DNA of 64,000 nucleotides from Cepaea nemoralis (taxonomy: Eukaryota; Mollusca; Gastropoda; Stylommatophora; Helicidae): contig JACEFZ010004150.1 of assembly GCA_014155875.1 (NCBI GenBank), positions 1 to 64,000 of the forward strand. The letters run 5' to 3'. The notes under the pieces were generated by a model. It made no database searches. It saw nothing but the letters and a program-made list of their open reading frames with translations, and was not told where the DNA came from. How positions within the stretch are numbered: position 1 is the stretch's first letter; each line of letters begins with the position of its first letter. Of this stretch, positions 19,286-29,811 are shown in pieces. The translations under genes and the position numbers were made by a program.

Positions 19286-22200
19286 TCAGTTATCAGTTGG
19301 GGTATCTTCGTTGCACTCCGGACATTTCCATAGGAGCTCAGATCCTCCCCCCAGCATATGCATCAGCGTCCGGTGGCTAATAGTGCCAGTTCTGTGTTTG
19401 TTGACGAGGCGATTTGTTTTCCCGATGTACCTCTCGCGTCTGGCTGTGCCGATTCTTACTCCCAGGTTTTTCATCCTGGACAGCGATGTGGAATCATTGA
19501 CGTCAAAGTCCTCTGTTCTCGCCATATCTTTAAGGACGTTAATAACATCGGCACGATCCATGGGCTGGCCATCTACAGGGGGTGCAGAGCCAGCCAGTTT
19601 GTCAGCTCGTTCATTTCCCTCGACTCCCGCATGTCCCGGGACGAAGATGAAGGTGACTTTACGGACAACAGACTTCCGCAGCGATTCAGTCCACTGTCTA
19701 CGTACAGATCCAGCTTCGACCTTCTGAATCATGCTCATTGAATCACTTAGTACACACACGTTGGTATAATGCTGTGACTCCAGCCATATGAAAGCCTGTG
19801 TAACTGCCATCACCTCCATCGTCATGCTGCTCGTGGTCATAGAGTGGGCACCACTGGATTCTTGAACGGTTCGGCCCGCTGAACGGGCTGTAAATGCCCA
19901 CGCACTTCTCTGCTGCTTTACCACAGATCCATCTGTATAGATGAGCACTTCGGGGCTATCTGAGTGTTCATAGATGAGCGCGTTAACCTCTGCATTGACA
20001 GCGGCAGGGTTCTGCTCTCTGCACCGTCTGTCGAGTGTGATAATGCAGGAGAAAGTGCACTTAAAAGCTGGAGGCACCGGCACCCATTCCTTGCCGGGGT
20101 TGATACTGGTAAGACTGCAGACCTGTCTGACGACATCTTCCGCCCGACCCATCCATGATTTGCCCCTCTTTAGCCTGTCACCCTTTTCTCTGAATATAGC
20201 GTCATGCAGAGGGTGCTGCTCATCTGCACTTATTTTTAAGTATGCACGAGCTCTCCAGATCTTGATCCTGTGTTCCATTGTCGGGAAGTCAAGGAGGTAT
20301 CTCATTGCTACACAGCTGGTGTCTCTCGTGCAGCCCAAAATGATGCGCATGGCTTCGTTTTGTACCTTTTCAAGTCTTTCAATCTGTGTAGGGCTGACAG
20401 TGAGGATGGCCAGGGCATACTCGATGCGTGAAAGCACAAGTCCTTGGAACAGAAGTATTAGCAGTCTTTGCTCGATATTGGCGGTCGCCATGACTCTCAT
20501 TGCTGACAAACCTTTTCGAGCCTTCTTTATGACATAATCGACATGATCTCTGAAGGACAGGCTACGATCAAGCCTCACGCCAAGATATGTCATTGACTGG
20601 GTTCTACTCAAACTGCTCCCATCCATTCTTACTGCCGGCAGGTCTGTTTTCACAATATGGTTGTTTAGTGAGAACCATGTAACCGTTGCCTTTGCAGGGT
20701 TGACAAGGGCATCGGCATCAGCACACCATGAGGAAATTCGATCTAGTTCGCCCTGCATATCATTGGCAACCGCCTGTCTATCTCGACCCTGTCGATACAC
20801 GAGGATGTCGTCAACGAATGACAGAGTCCTACCCCTCCCGTCCAACTGTTGTTCAGTGATCGGCACCGTATACACGTTGAATAGTACTGGTGACAGTGGT
20901 GAACCCTGCGGCAATCCTGGACATATCGTTATCGGCTCAGAAGACCAACTCCCGCATCTTAGCACCACCTTCCTTTGGAGCAGAACTGCAGCTATCCATC
21001 GTACAAGGTGAGGGTGCACTTTCAGTCTGAGGAGGGTTTGCATCAAGTGCTCGAACGATACTCTGTTATATGCGTCCTCTAAGTCTATGGCGGCCGCACA
21101 TGTCTCTTCTCTGACCTGAAATCCTTCGTAAACATCTTGAGCAAAGACCGCTGCATTCAGCCATGACTCTTTGTTGCGTCTGTATCCTCCAAGTGTGGGC
21201 GGGAAGCAGCCGAGCTGTTCCAAGTCCCAAGCAAGTCTGTGTGCGACAATTTTCTCCAGTAGCTTGCCAACAGTATTCTGCATCGTAATGATTCTGTAGC
21301 CGCTTATCTTGGAGTGGTCTTTGTTCGGTTTTGGCAGCGGCAGCAAGTAGCTGTGTAGCCATTCTTCTTTGACCTGACCCCTCTGGATACTGGTGTTGAA
21401 TTCTCTGGCCAGTTCTTCCATGTCATCATCTGATATCACCAGTAGGTCACCATATCGGATGCCGTCTGGGCCTGGGGCGGTGTTAGGTGATTTCTTGAGC
21501 ATCGCACGCACTATCTCAGCTGTGATTGTCCATTCTTCGTCTGTCCCGACCCCCTCGCACAACTGAGAGAGTGTCGTTGTGGTTCTCTGTCTGGCGGGCT
21601 CGTCTTTCTGGTCAGTCTGTTCTATGTAGCGTGCAAGAAGGGCCTTACCTTTATCCGCATCCGACTTTTTCCATGCGAGGTCTGTGCCTTGAAAGTCTGG
21701 AATACCCCTACGTTGTGCAGCACCGTTCATGCTCTTGTGGAGGCGCCAGAATGTCGTAAGAGATCGCTCGGAGCACACCTTCCTGCAGAACTCGTCCCAT
21801 TTCTCGGCCTTGGCCTGTTTGGCGCAGGATTTGAATAAAGTCGTCGTCCTATCGACCTCCGTCTTCAGGTTCGCCAACTCAAACTGTGGCATGTTAGCCT
21901 TTCTGGCCTTTTGCCAGTCTTTGACAGCCTGCCTCTTTCCCAGCCATGCCTTCTCGACCTCTCCATTCCACCATGGTGGCTGCAACCATCTTTCTTGTCT
22001 CCTGCGGGAGGAAGTTAGTTTCCTTCTTCTGATCTTGCTTATGGCGTCTTGACCAGTGTTGTCATACGGGAAGGCATTTGTCTTGTTTCTTTGACTCATG
22101 GCCCCGTCTTTCTTGATCAGGATGACACAAGGGTAGTGGTCACTATCGTGGTATCCCAGTGTACCCCACCGGCACCTTGGTGCGATGGTGGGCGACACCA

Positions 22201-23214
22201 GAGCCAAGTCAATGATGCTGTCAGAGTCACCTGGTCGAGTGGCTATTATAGTGATCTGTCCATCATTCAGACAGATTAAGGCAGCAGATGCCAGGGCGTC
22301 CTCCAGATTTTCTCCCTGTCTATTGGTGATGCAATTCCCCCATTGACTGCCTCTGGCATTGAAGTCCCCGCAGTAGATGATATGCCTTTCATCCATATCG
22401 AACAAACTCTGCCATTGTCGAACGTCGACCTTCCCATTTCGCGCATAAACGTTCACGATTACAAGCTGCACTGGTGTCATTATTCTTAATGCCTGCACTT
22501 GCAGGGCATCACTGTTCCAGGAAGACATATCGATCTCAGACACTAGTATGTTGTCGCGGACCAGAATGGCCTGTCCGAGGTGCCGCCTGTTAAAGAATCC
22601 CTGAAATCCCGCGACATTAACGCATAAAGCGCATAAACGTTCACGATTACAAGCTGCACTGGTGTCATTATTCTTAATGCCTGCACTTGCAGGGCATCAC
22701 TGTTCCAGGAAGACATATCGATCTCAGACACTAGTATGTTGTCGCGGACCAGAATGGCCTGTCCGAGGTGCCGCCTGTTAAAGAATCCCTGAAATCCCGC
22801 GACATTTACTGTTCCGTCGCCGAGCTGTGTTTCTTGCAAGACCACAATATCGTTTCCGTACAGTAGTTTTTCAAGAATGGGTCGGCGTTGACTAAATGAT
22901 GCACAGTTCCAGTACAGTACTCGAACGTGTCCGATGCCCAATCTGTCACATTTTAACCGCCTTCTGCGCGTGCCCGCCCTCTTACCACGCCGTGTTCTTG
23001 TCGGTCGTCTGGTCGTCATGTTAGGCTTAACTATCGCCACCGGGCGCCGATGATACGCCGAAGGGAGTCCGGGCGCGCTTGCACGAACTCCGTTGCACGG
23101 TCCGAACTCCATTTCACCACGAAAAACACACTTAATCCATACACATTTCGGAAAAAATACGTTCCATTTTACGGGACGAACAAATGTCCCGCCATCTTGC
23201 TCAAGGGAACTCAC
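19286..23214 (-). pseudogene. LINE B ORF2: endonuclease, RT, RNase H
   Basis: The N-terminal part (22543-23214) has a basic stretch (RRPTRTRRGKRAGTRRRR) and the start of an APE endonuclease (VRVLYWNCASFSQRR, VVLQETQLG). The 1085-codon part (19286-22543) continues the endonuclease (IIYCGDFNARGSQWGN, SDSIIDLALVS, HDSDHYPC). RT follows (PGPDGIRYGDL, AAIDLEDAYNRVSFEHL, GLPQGSPLSPVLFNVYT, catalytic FVDD at 20807-20818), then RNase H (LIYTDGSVVKQQ, LSDSMSMIQ, FVPGHAGVEGNERADKLAG). The end is a CPEC residue pair. One break was recognised: a duplication at 22441-22807 that shifts the frame by 188 nt. Confidence 0.93.
22441..22807. repeat. 179-bp tandem duplication in LINE B endonuclease
   Basis: 22441-22619 recurs at 22629-22807 (from GCGCATAAACGTTCACG to CCCGCGACATT), with about nine filler bases between. 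The offset of 188 is not a multiple of three and splits ORF2. Little or no divergence between copies, so it is recent. Confidence 0.95.
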
Positions 23215-23240
23215 TCTAGCACTCTAGCAATCTGTTATGT

Positions 23241-23545
23241 GGTTACTTCAGTGCAGGCTCCAAAGAGTGGGACAGGTCGGGAGAACACACAGGGCACTGT
23301 TCTTGCTGAGGCTTCACTTGAGACGGATGTTATCTGTCTAAATTATAGGACACCAACTAGGCAGGCAATGAGACCAGGGCACCCTGACACCGCCATCGAC
23401 CTGGCACTTGTATCACAAGAGGCGGCATCAGACATAAAATGGAGTGCCCTTGGGGATTATAGAAGCGACCACCTACCCTGCTCTGTACTGATATCTAAGT
23501 CCAGTACAGTCAGGGCTCAAGAGAAAAGACTAACTAACTTACTTA
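23241..23545 (+). pseudogene. LINE E: endonuclease fragment
   Basis: Reads LAEASLETDVICLNYRTPT, DTAIDLALVSQEAASDIKW, then GDYRSDHLPCSVLI: the end of an APE endonuclease with the SDH catalytic signature. It then runs into ACTAACTAACTTACTT, like the (AACT)n tail of LINE D. No RT follows. It may be a LINE D deletion product. Confidence 0.7.
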
Positions 23546-23649
23546 CACTCACTTTAAACAACACAATTATAAATATAAGAAGTTTGCATATAACCCCACA
23601 AACCCAAAGAGATAAAGGATTGACTTTCAACCAATTAATTGCTGAACAA

Positions 23650-23740
23650 TTTTTTTTTTTTAATTGTCCGGCAAGGAAACGAACCTCGAGCTCTCGCCCA
23701 TCAGGTGGAGACACTAACAACTATGCTACTGATGACACAT
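23650..23740 (-). mobile_element. tRNA-derived SINE head with poly-A
   Basis: On the minus strand an A-box-like TAGCATAGTTGTTAGTG and a B-box-like GAGGTTCGTTTCC lie about 40 bp apart. A run of A follows (plus strand T at about 23650-23661). It is too short and unbalanced for a functional tRNA. Confidence 0.5.
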
Positions 23741-24160
23741 TTTCGAATCAACGAAAATGTATAATATAGCCACCCACATGTCCCAATGACATCACGTACA
23801 TTAAGTCACGTGACTTGGCAAATCACGTGACCAGCCGGGACCGTTCAACTATGTATAAAGGAATACTTTATACACAGTGAAGTATGAATAAATGGATACT
23901 TTATACATACTGCGCTATGAATAGACACTTTATTCAAAAATATTAGGAAAATGTCATGAAAATATCTAAAGATACTTGATGGGAGATCACAACAACCAGG
24001 TCTAAAATTCATAGGTGAAAAAATGAAAATAAGAATAAACAGCAAATGATAACCTAATCTATCTTAGTAAATAATACTAGATAAGAGAAGTAAACAGATT
24101 TGTCTAGTTCTCTCCATGAGTTCCCTTAGTAACACCTCACTTCGAGAAGTGGAATCATAC

Positions 24161-25475
24161 ACATATTTACATATCCTGACTTCGTGGCTATCCTGATAAT
24201 GTTCTATCTACAGCTCTCCACCGCTGCCAATCTATCAGTCGCACTGAGGCTCTCTCCTCCAGGCCGAAACCACGAAACAATAGACCTGTCCTCTCACTTA
24301 CTTATCATCCCCACAATATTGCTGCCAAGAATATCCTTTTTAAACATCTATCCATTCTCCGGGCAGAATCGACCACTCGTAATGTCTTCTCAGAGGCTCC
24401 TCTAGTGGCATATAAGCGGGATCGTAACCTCAAAGATGTGCTGGTCCATAGCAGGCTACCCCAACCTCACCAGTCTCTTCCTGGCACGGTGGCGTGTCTT
24501 CGATCGGTTTGCAAGACCTGTCCATACGTACTTCAAACCCAGAGTCTGACATTCCCCAAGACGACCTTCCACATCCGTGAGGGTTTCTCATGCATCAGTC
24601 GCAACGTCATCTATGCGATTACCTGCACACGTTGCGACATGAGATATGTCGGGGAGACAGGATCTTTCTGACATCACCAGCGGCGCCCAGAAACCAGTAT
24701 CCATACATTTCAACAGTCCTGACCACCATGGCGTAGCCGACATACAGGTCACGGCCATCAAATCATGCGCATCCCACGAACGGGATCGGAAGACATTGGA
24801 ACACCGTCTCATCTTCCAGTTGGGCACACTCTCCCCTCACGGCCTTAATGTCCAACACAGCTTCATTTAACTTCCCACCCCACCCCTCCCACCCCTAGCT
24901 TACAGTCCACCATCTGGGTACGTGCAGATCCTTTGTATGACATCACAGTCAACTCTCTTGGCGGATTTACGTTCGGTGTTTTGCCATCATTTTCTGAACG
25001 ACCGCCACTCATGCCTCTCTGTGTGTACTAACACTATATAGGTTTCCGCAGCTGTGTTTCGAGCGCTTAACGATAATTGCTAATTGTCATCTGCGTCCGT
25101 AACTCTTTGCCAGTCTCTAATTTCACTTTTCCGCACACATGGGCGCGTCTCCACACCACTCCCTTCCCGCTTAACCTTTGACCCGTGTACCATACATCCG
25201 GTCTATTGATCCACTGGCGCCCTACGTGTGTCAGACCTTCCAAGCTAGGACACAGTATTCAGATGAGTACATTTTATTTTAATTAGTTTAATAGTTTAAT
25301 ATTGTCATAGTGTGTTTCATGTAGTTTTGTGTTGGTTTGTATTTGTTTGTCCTGTGCTGACGAAGGCTTTGGCCGCAACGTCCAATTTGTCTCTTGTAGT
25401 CGTGTTTTAGTAAAGCTCACAATCTACTTCTCGTTTATTTGGGTGATTCATTCATTACATATTTACATATATCCT
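24161..25475 (+). mobile_element. Penelope-like element, 5'-truncated, with target duplication
   Basis: Flanked by ACATATTTACATATCCT (24161) and ACATATTTACATATATCCT (25457). The related sequence at about 62965 has only one copy (ACATATTTACATACC) and no insert. The insert holds the C-terminus of a Penelope polymerase and its GIY-YIG nuclease. A 0.6-kb 3' end contains CTGACGAAGGC...GGCCGCAACG. Confidence 0.85.
24215..24870 (+). pseudogene. Penelope polymerase C-terminus with GIY-YIG endonuclease
   Basis: The typical Penelope run-in is readable (LTYHPHNIAAKNIL, VAYKRDRNLKDVLVHS), then a Cys-rich stretch (CKTCPYV). The GIY-YIG core VIYAITCTRCDMRYVGETG follows, then HFNSPDHHGVADIQVTAI and a conserved ERDRKTLEHRLIFQLGTL helix, ending at 24870. 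A small break at 24671 shifts the frame inside the nuclease. Penelope elements are the main animal retroelements that pair RT with GIY-YIG. Confidence 0.88.
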
Positions 25476-26414
25476 TTCTCCTCTAGACTATATCCTCTAG
25501 ACAAAGATGGGTGAACACATGGAGCTATTAAAATAAGTATGTAAAAGGAGATTCCTTGGCACAACATGTATTTTTCTTTTTTTAAACTCTATAAAGTTAA
25601 ATCAATACTGCTGTATGTATCAGAAACATGGAGAATGATCACGTCTAAACCAATTATTAACAGACTACAAACATTCATTCATTGTTGCTTGCGTACATAC
25701 AGGGACTAAAGTGGTATACCATAATCACTAATGTGGAGTTCATGAAGAAAACTAAACAAATACAAGTGAACCAAGAGGTGAGGAAAACACACTGATGCCA
25801 GGTAGGACACAGATTCAACTGAGAAATCCATCCATCCATCATGTGCCATGCTGGTAAGAGTGGGTGGACATGATTCGCCCAAATCAAGACCTGAAAATAG
25901 TATAAAATATAAAGAAAGTCTGTTCTTTTGACTATTGTGTTGACACAGTATTGTCTGTAATTAGTAGTTAGCATAACCGACAAGGCGAATGAAATATAGG
26001 GAGACCTAAAATTACACGAAGGCAAACAGAATGAGGTGAATAATGGAAAGACGGTGGCGGGGTGGATGCTGACAGAGAGGGTCAACTTCATCGGACCCAG
26101 TTTTATCCCATTTACTGGGTCTCTTTCCACAGGGCAGGCTGCCGAAAGCGTCGCATAAAACAGGAACTCCGTAGCTTCAGTGACTACCCCCAGGCTGCTT
26201 GGCCAACGAGAGAGAATGACGATATTCAACACCATTAAACGATAAATGAATGATGTAGTAAAATATTCAACATTACCAACAGAGTGCGTATTTTATTGAA
26301 GTTTTTGTCTAACATTCAACATACACATTCCGCCATGTTTCCTGCAAAGTTCTGAGGTTAATATAAAAACTCCTATACTCTCAAATGGTCAAGAGCATTA
26401 CCGAAACAATAATA

Positions 26415-26610
26415 ACATTCATTCATTCATTCAGTAGAATTTCCTTTGCAGAACCTCTCCCCCATAACAACATTCAGGAAAACCTCTCTATCATAAGCAG
26501 GATGTCCCGCATCCGCTACACCCACCTGGAGATCATTCGCCACATCCTGCACCCATCTTCTCTTTGGCCTTCCTCTTCCTGTCTTCCCAGGCATATTCCC
26601 CTCCATTAGT
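26415..26610 (-). mobile_element. RTE-like LINE 3' end with (GAAT)n tail
   Basis: The minus strand encodes KTGRGRPKRRWVQDVANDLQ, typical of the RTE C-terminus, then a tail of TGAATGAATGAATGAATG. The same end recurs at 44055. Confidence 0.7.
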
Positions 26611-26614
26611 CATT

Positions 26615-26827
26615 AAACAATATAAATTATAATGTTGTTTGTCCATCAAGAATGATGATGACCATTCATTTCATCCAGTGGGGTTGAAAGTATGGAGCCG
26701 TGAGTTCTAAGATGGCTGATAAGGCCTATTTTGGCTCGAAATGTTCTTTGACAATGTGGACAAAGAATCACTGGATGAAATGAATGGTCATCATCATTCT
26801 TGATGGACAAACAACAAACAATATAAA
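26615..26827. mobile_element. Hairpin element: 47-bp perfect inverted arms
   Basis: 26634-26680 and 26769-26815 are exact reverse complements, with an 88-bp spacer. AAACAATATAAA flanks it (26615-26626 and 26816-26827). The spacer contains CTGATAAGGCC...GGCTCGAAATG, a hammerhead-like core also seen in neighbouring Penelope ends. Probably a foldback or Penelope-derived non-autonomous element. Confidence 0.75.
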
Positions 26828-26990
26828 ATAAAATAACACAAAGTAATGCAGCTTTACATAACAGAATTACGACACATACAGGACGTTGCGGCGACTAGCC
26901 TTCATCAGCAAACAAATACACAAAACACAACATATGGTCACGGAGAAGACCCTCCGGTGACTACATAATGTATAACGACGAGATTAGAAG
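26828..26990 (-). mobile_element. Penelope-like 3' end
   Basis: On the minus strand GTGTATTTGTTTG, CTGATGAAGGC, CGCCGCAACGTCC and TTATGTAAAGCTGC align, with the same spacing, to the 3' end of the Penelope element at 25320-25430. No coding part is present. Confidence 0.65.
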
Positions 26991-27269
26991 AATAAACAGA
27001 TTGAAAAAAAAAAAATGAAAACAATGAAAAGAAAATGAAAATTTGAAAAGAAAAAAAATGGTTCCTACATACCTCAGAACCCCAAGCTGTGAGTCATTGG
27101 TGTGTCTCACAACTTGCATGATGTTTCAGGTGACCAAAATATTTAAATTTTCTTTGTTTTATCGTCTTTACTAGTCAACCTTCTTCAATATTCAGATCTT
27201 GAAGTATGGATGCATTTGTTCTTTTCTTTATCCAAGATATTTTTAAAACCCGTCTATAACATTTATATT

Positions 27270-27880
27270 CAAAGGCATTTATGCGCTGTTCAGCTTGTTT
27301 AGTAAGTATCCAGGTCTCACGGGCGTATATTGCAATGGGAATCTTGTTCCATCACCCTTTTTTTTAAAGGCTGATGGTGAACCCAAAACCTCTGCAGGCA
27401 GCTGCAAAACGAGTCTATGAGCCGTTGCAGACCTTCTGCTGTATGAGTAGTCAGTGCTGCATCGTCTGCAAAAAGTAGTTCTTTTATGCATCTTGATTTT
27501 ATTCTGGTCTTTGCCTAGAGTCTTGATGGGTTAACAAGATTACCATCAGATCTTGTATGGAGGTATGTGCCTTCAGTCTCAAATGCCTGTCTAAGAGAAG
27601 GGCGAAGAAGATACCCAAAGAAAAAAGTGTAAGAGCAAGCACGCAGCCCTGCTTTACCTCGCTGCTGATACTGAATGACTGGGATGTTGAGCGAACGAAT
27701 AAGATGGTCCCCTGCATGTTTTCGTGAAATGATTTCACGAGACTTAGCAGGATGGGTGGATATCCTATCTTCTCAAGGATATTAAAAAGGCCGCCTCTGC
27801 TCATGAGGTCAAATGCCTTTGTGAGGTCGATGAAGGCAATATATACAGGCTTCCTCTGTCAGAAAAGTCGCCTTATCACA
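27270..27880 (-). pseudogene. LINE F: RT fragment
   Basis: Middle of a LINE RT. IGYPPILLSLVKSFHENMQG and SISSEVKQGCVLALTLFSL match the RT block usually written VKQGCVLAPTLFS. Downstream scraps follow in another frame (27279-27491). No endonuclease or tail is present; the right end meets LINE G. Confidence 0.75.
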
Positions 27881-27909
27881 TCAAGCTACCTGATACGGGG
27901 GGAGGGGGG

Positions 27910-28910
27910 ATGGCACGCCGTAATAGCACAAAGAAACAAGCAGCTTCCAAGATGTGTAGTGTGAGAGCCGACCAGACTGTTAAGAAGACGAACCTGCCTA
28001 TGGGCAGCCTGCATATAAGCTGTAATCAAGAATTTGAACCTACAGCCACGAATGAAACTACCACTAGGAAGAGCGACGACTACCCACCACCGACGAGAGC
28101 AAAAACTGCTGAGAGGAATGAGGAGCAAGACACCAGAGTCAGAAACACTGAACCAAAGACAGTCAGATGGGTGGTCAAGCGGATAAAAGTGGAGCTAGCA
28201 GATGAACAAATACAGAAGCAGCTACAGGAGGAAAATCTTCACATCAGAATCCTGAAGGCAGAACGGATTATGACTTACTCAGGGATCCCTACAATGCTGG
28301 CGGTGATGACGTCTGAGGGCTGTGAGATTCCACACCAGGTATCGATACACCAGACACGACAACAGCCCGAGGGTTTCATACCAAAAATCACGCAATGCTC
28401 CAGATGCCAGAGAGCCGGCCACAGCAGAGCAATATGTCGCAGCCAGACGGAGATCTGCCGATACTGCGCCGATCATCACGCTTACAAAGAGTGTCCGCTG
28501 GCCAAACTGGACACGGACTTCAGAGCGCCCAACAGCAAACGAAAGTGAGCCAACTGTCTGGGCAAACATGGAGCACGATACTTGGGCTGTCCGTACCTCC
28601 AAAGACACAGAGACGTGTTAAAAATCGCCATTGTCACCAAGACACCATTTAAGGAAGCAATAGGGAGGTGCGAGACAGCCACAGGCATCTCGCAAACTGA
28701 AAGAGCACAGCTGCAGAGCGAGATCGACGAGTTGAAAAAACAAGTCAAGCTTCTGCAAAGACCGGCACCGACCAGCGACATTGAAAAGGTACTCACCGAA
28801 ATTAAAGAGACTCAGAAAAATATAAAACAAGAGGTGGAGTACATGGCGCTAACACTAAAGAAGAACGAAGAGATACTACAAGCAATTCAAGCCGAGAGAA
28901 AACTACTAAA

Positions 28911-29004
<94 letters not shown>

Positions 29005-29320
29005 GGGGAGAGGGGAGAGAGAGTCAACCCAAATTAAAACAACCAAAGTCGCGGAAAAGAACACAGAAAAACCACAGGATGATGCTCAACAAGAAAACAT
29101 TGAAAAGCTGCTAAAGACACTACACAGAAAAGAAAGCAAACAGACGCACGGTGAAGCCAAGATTAAGACAAAAGTAAAATCACAGGAAGAAGCCAGCAAC
29201 CCATTCACATGTACGAATAAATTCAAGGGAAAGCCAGTCTTCAACAGGAAACGGGACACAAGTCTAGTCAGCCTACATGCGGCGATCACTCTTATCGAAG
29301 TTTGCAGAATACCTGGCTAG
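27910..29320 (+). pseudogene. LINE G ORF1: zinc-knuckle RNA-binding protein
   Basis: ORF1-type nucleic-acid chaperone of an APE LINE. From the ATG at 27910 there is a basic N-terminus, then a domain (VRWVVKRIKVELADEQIQ ... MLAVMTSEG). Knuckles CSRCQRAGHSRAIC and CRYCADHHAYKEC follow. A TGA at 28546 replaces the first Cys of a third knuckle (ANCLGKHG). After it a heptad-like coiled coil (SEIDELKKQVKLL, KNEEILQAIQAERKLL) runs into the AG repeat. Coding sense resumes in a shifted frame (ENIEKLLKTLHRKES) to about 29320. No ORF2 was found. Confidence 0.82.
28914..29001. repeat. (AG)n microsatellite inside LINE G ORF1
   Basis: About 44 AG units, encoding an Arg-Glu run in continuation of the coiled coil. 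Length changes shift the frame. Confidence 0.97.
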
Positions 29321-29462
29321 ACTGAAGAAGATAAACAAAATGCTGCCAAATTCACCAGTGGTCAACTACAAGAAAGCAACATCAGACGCGCCAGAAGCCA
29401 ACACTGACAGAAGAAACCGCCTAAAATGATACACCCAAAGGGAAAGCTTTCCGGTCAACGAA

Positions 29463-29482
29463 CCCCCCCCCCCCCCCCCCCC
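29463..29482. repeat. Poly-C tract, 20 bases
   Basis: A homopolymer run of this length is rare and is prone to sequencing or assembly error. Confidence 0.9.
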
Positions 29483-29520
29483 AGCTGAAGAAACAGGCAT
29501 AAAGTCGTCAACTCCAATAA

Positions 29521-29811
29521 GCCAGCAAAACACTGGCGCAAAGAAATTTAAAAACTTACTTCGCACCATGAATGAACCGCCAGCAAAACACTGGTGCAAA
29601 GAAATTAAAAAACTTACTTCGCACCATGAATGAATCGCCAGCAAAACACTGGCGCAAAGAAATTTAAAAAACTTACTTCGCACCATGAATGAATCGCCAG
29701 CAAAACACTGGCGCAAAGAAATAAACAAACTTACTTCGCACCATGAATGAATCGCCAGCAAAACACTGGCGCAAAGAAATAAACAAACTTACTTCGCACC
29801 ATAAACCACCA
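29521..29811. repeat. 58-bp minisatellite, 5 copies
   Basis: Unit starts at 29521, 29579, 29637, 29696 and 29754 (GCCAGCAAAACACTGGCGC...CACCATGAATGAATC). Each unit holds a small inverted repeat, GCCAG...CTGGC. Confidence 0.93.

Larger units (their letters stand above)
19259..23240 (-). mobile_element. LINE B copy 1: near-complete I-like LINE with 11-bp target duplications
   Basis: ATCTGTTATGT flanks it on both sides (19259-19269 and 23230-23240), so 19270-23229 is the insertion, about 3.96 kb. The 3' end on the minus strand is a run of the 7-bp unit TAACTGA. The ORF2 stop TGA (19288-19286) is part of that run, so there is no separate 3' UTR. The element carries endonuclease, RT and RNase H. 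A second, 5'-truncated copy is at 52458-55479. Confidence 0.9.
23840..26260 (+). mobile_element. LINE K copy 2, interrupted by a Penelope-like element
   Basis: 23930-24177 plus 25476-26260 are the paralog of 62745-63720. They share LTR-free RT C-terminal remnants, the ATGATAACCT segment, and a well conserved coding-like 3' block (SFIPFTGSLSTGQAAESV, TPRLLGQRERMT). The interruption at 24178-25456 is absent from the paralog. Confidence 0.65.

Noticed and set aside
23650..23740. Functional tRNA gene.
   Set aside because: Boxes are present but acceptor and anticodon stems do not pair, and a poly-A follows, as in a SINE.
29366..29761. Minus-strand ORF with HSWCEV repeats.
   Set aside because: Antisense reading of the 58-bp minisatellite and poly-C.
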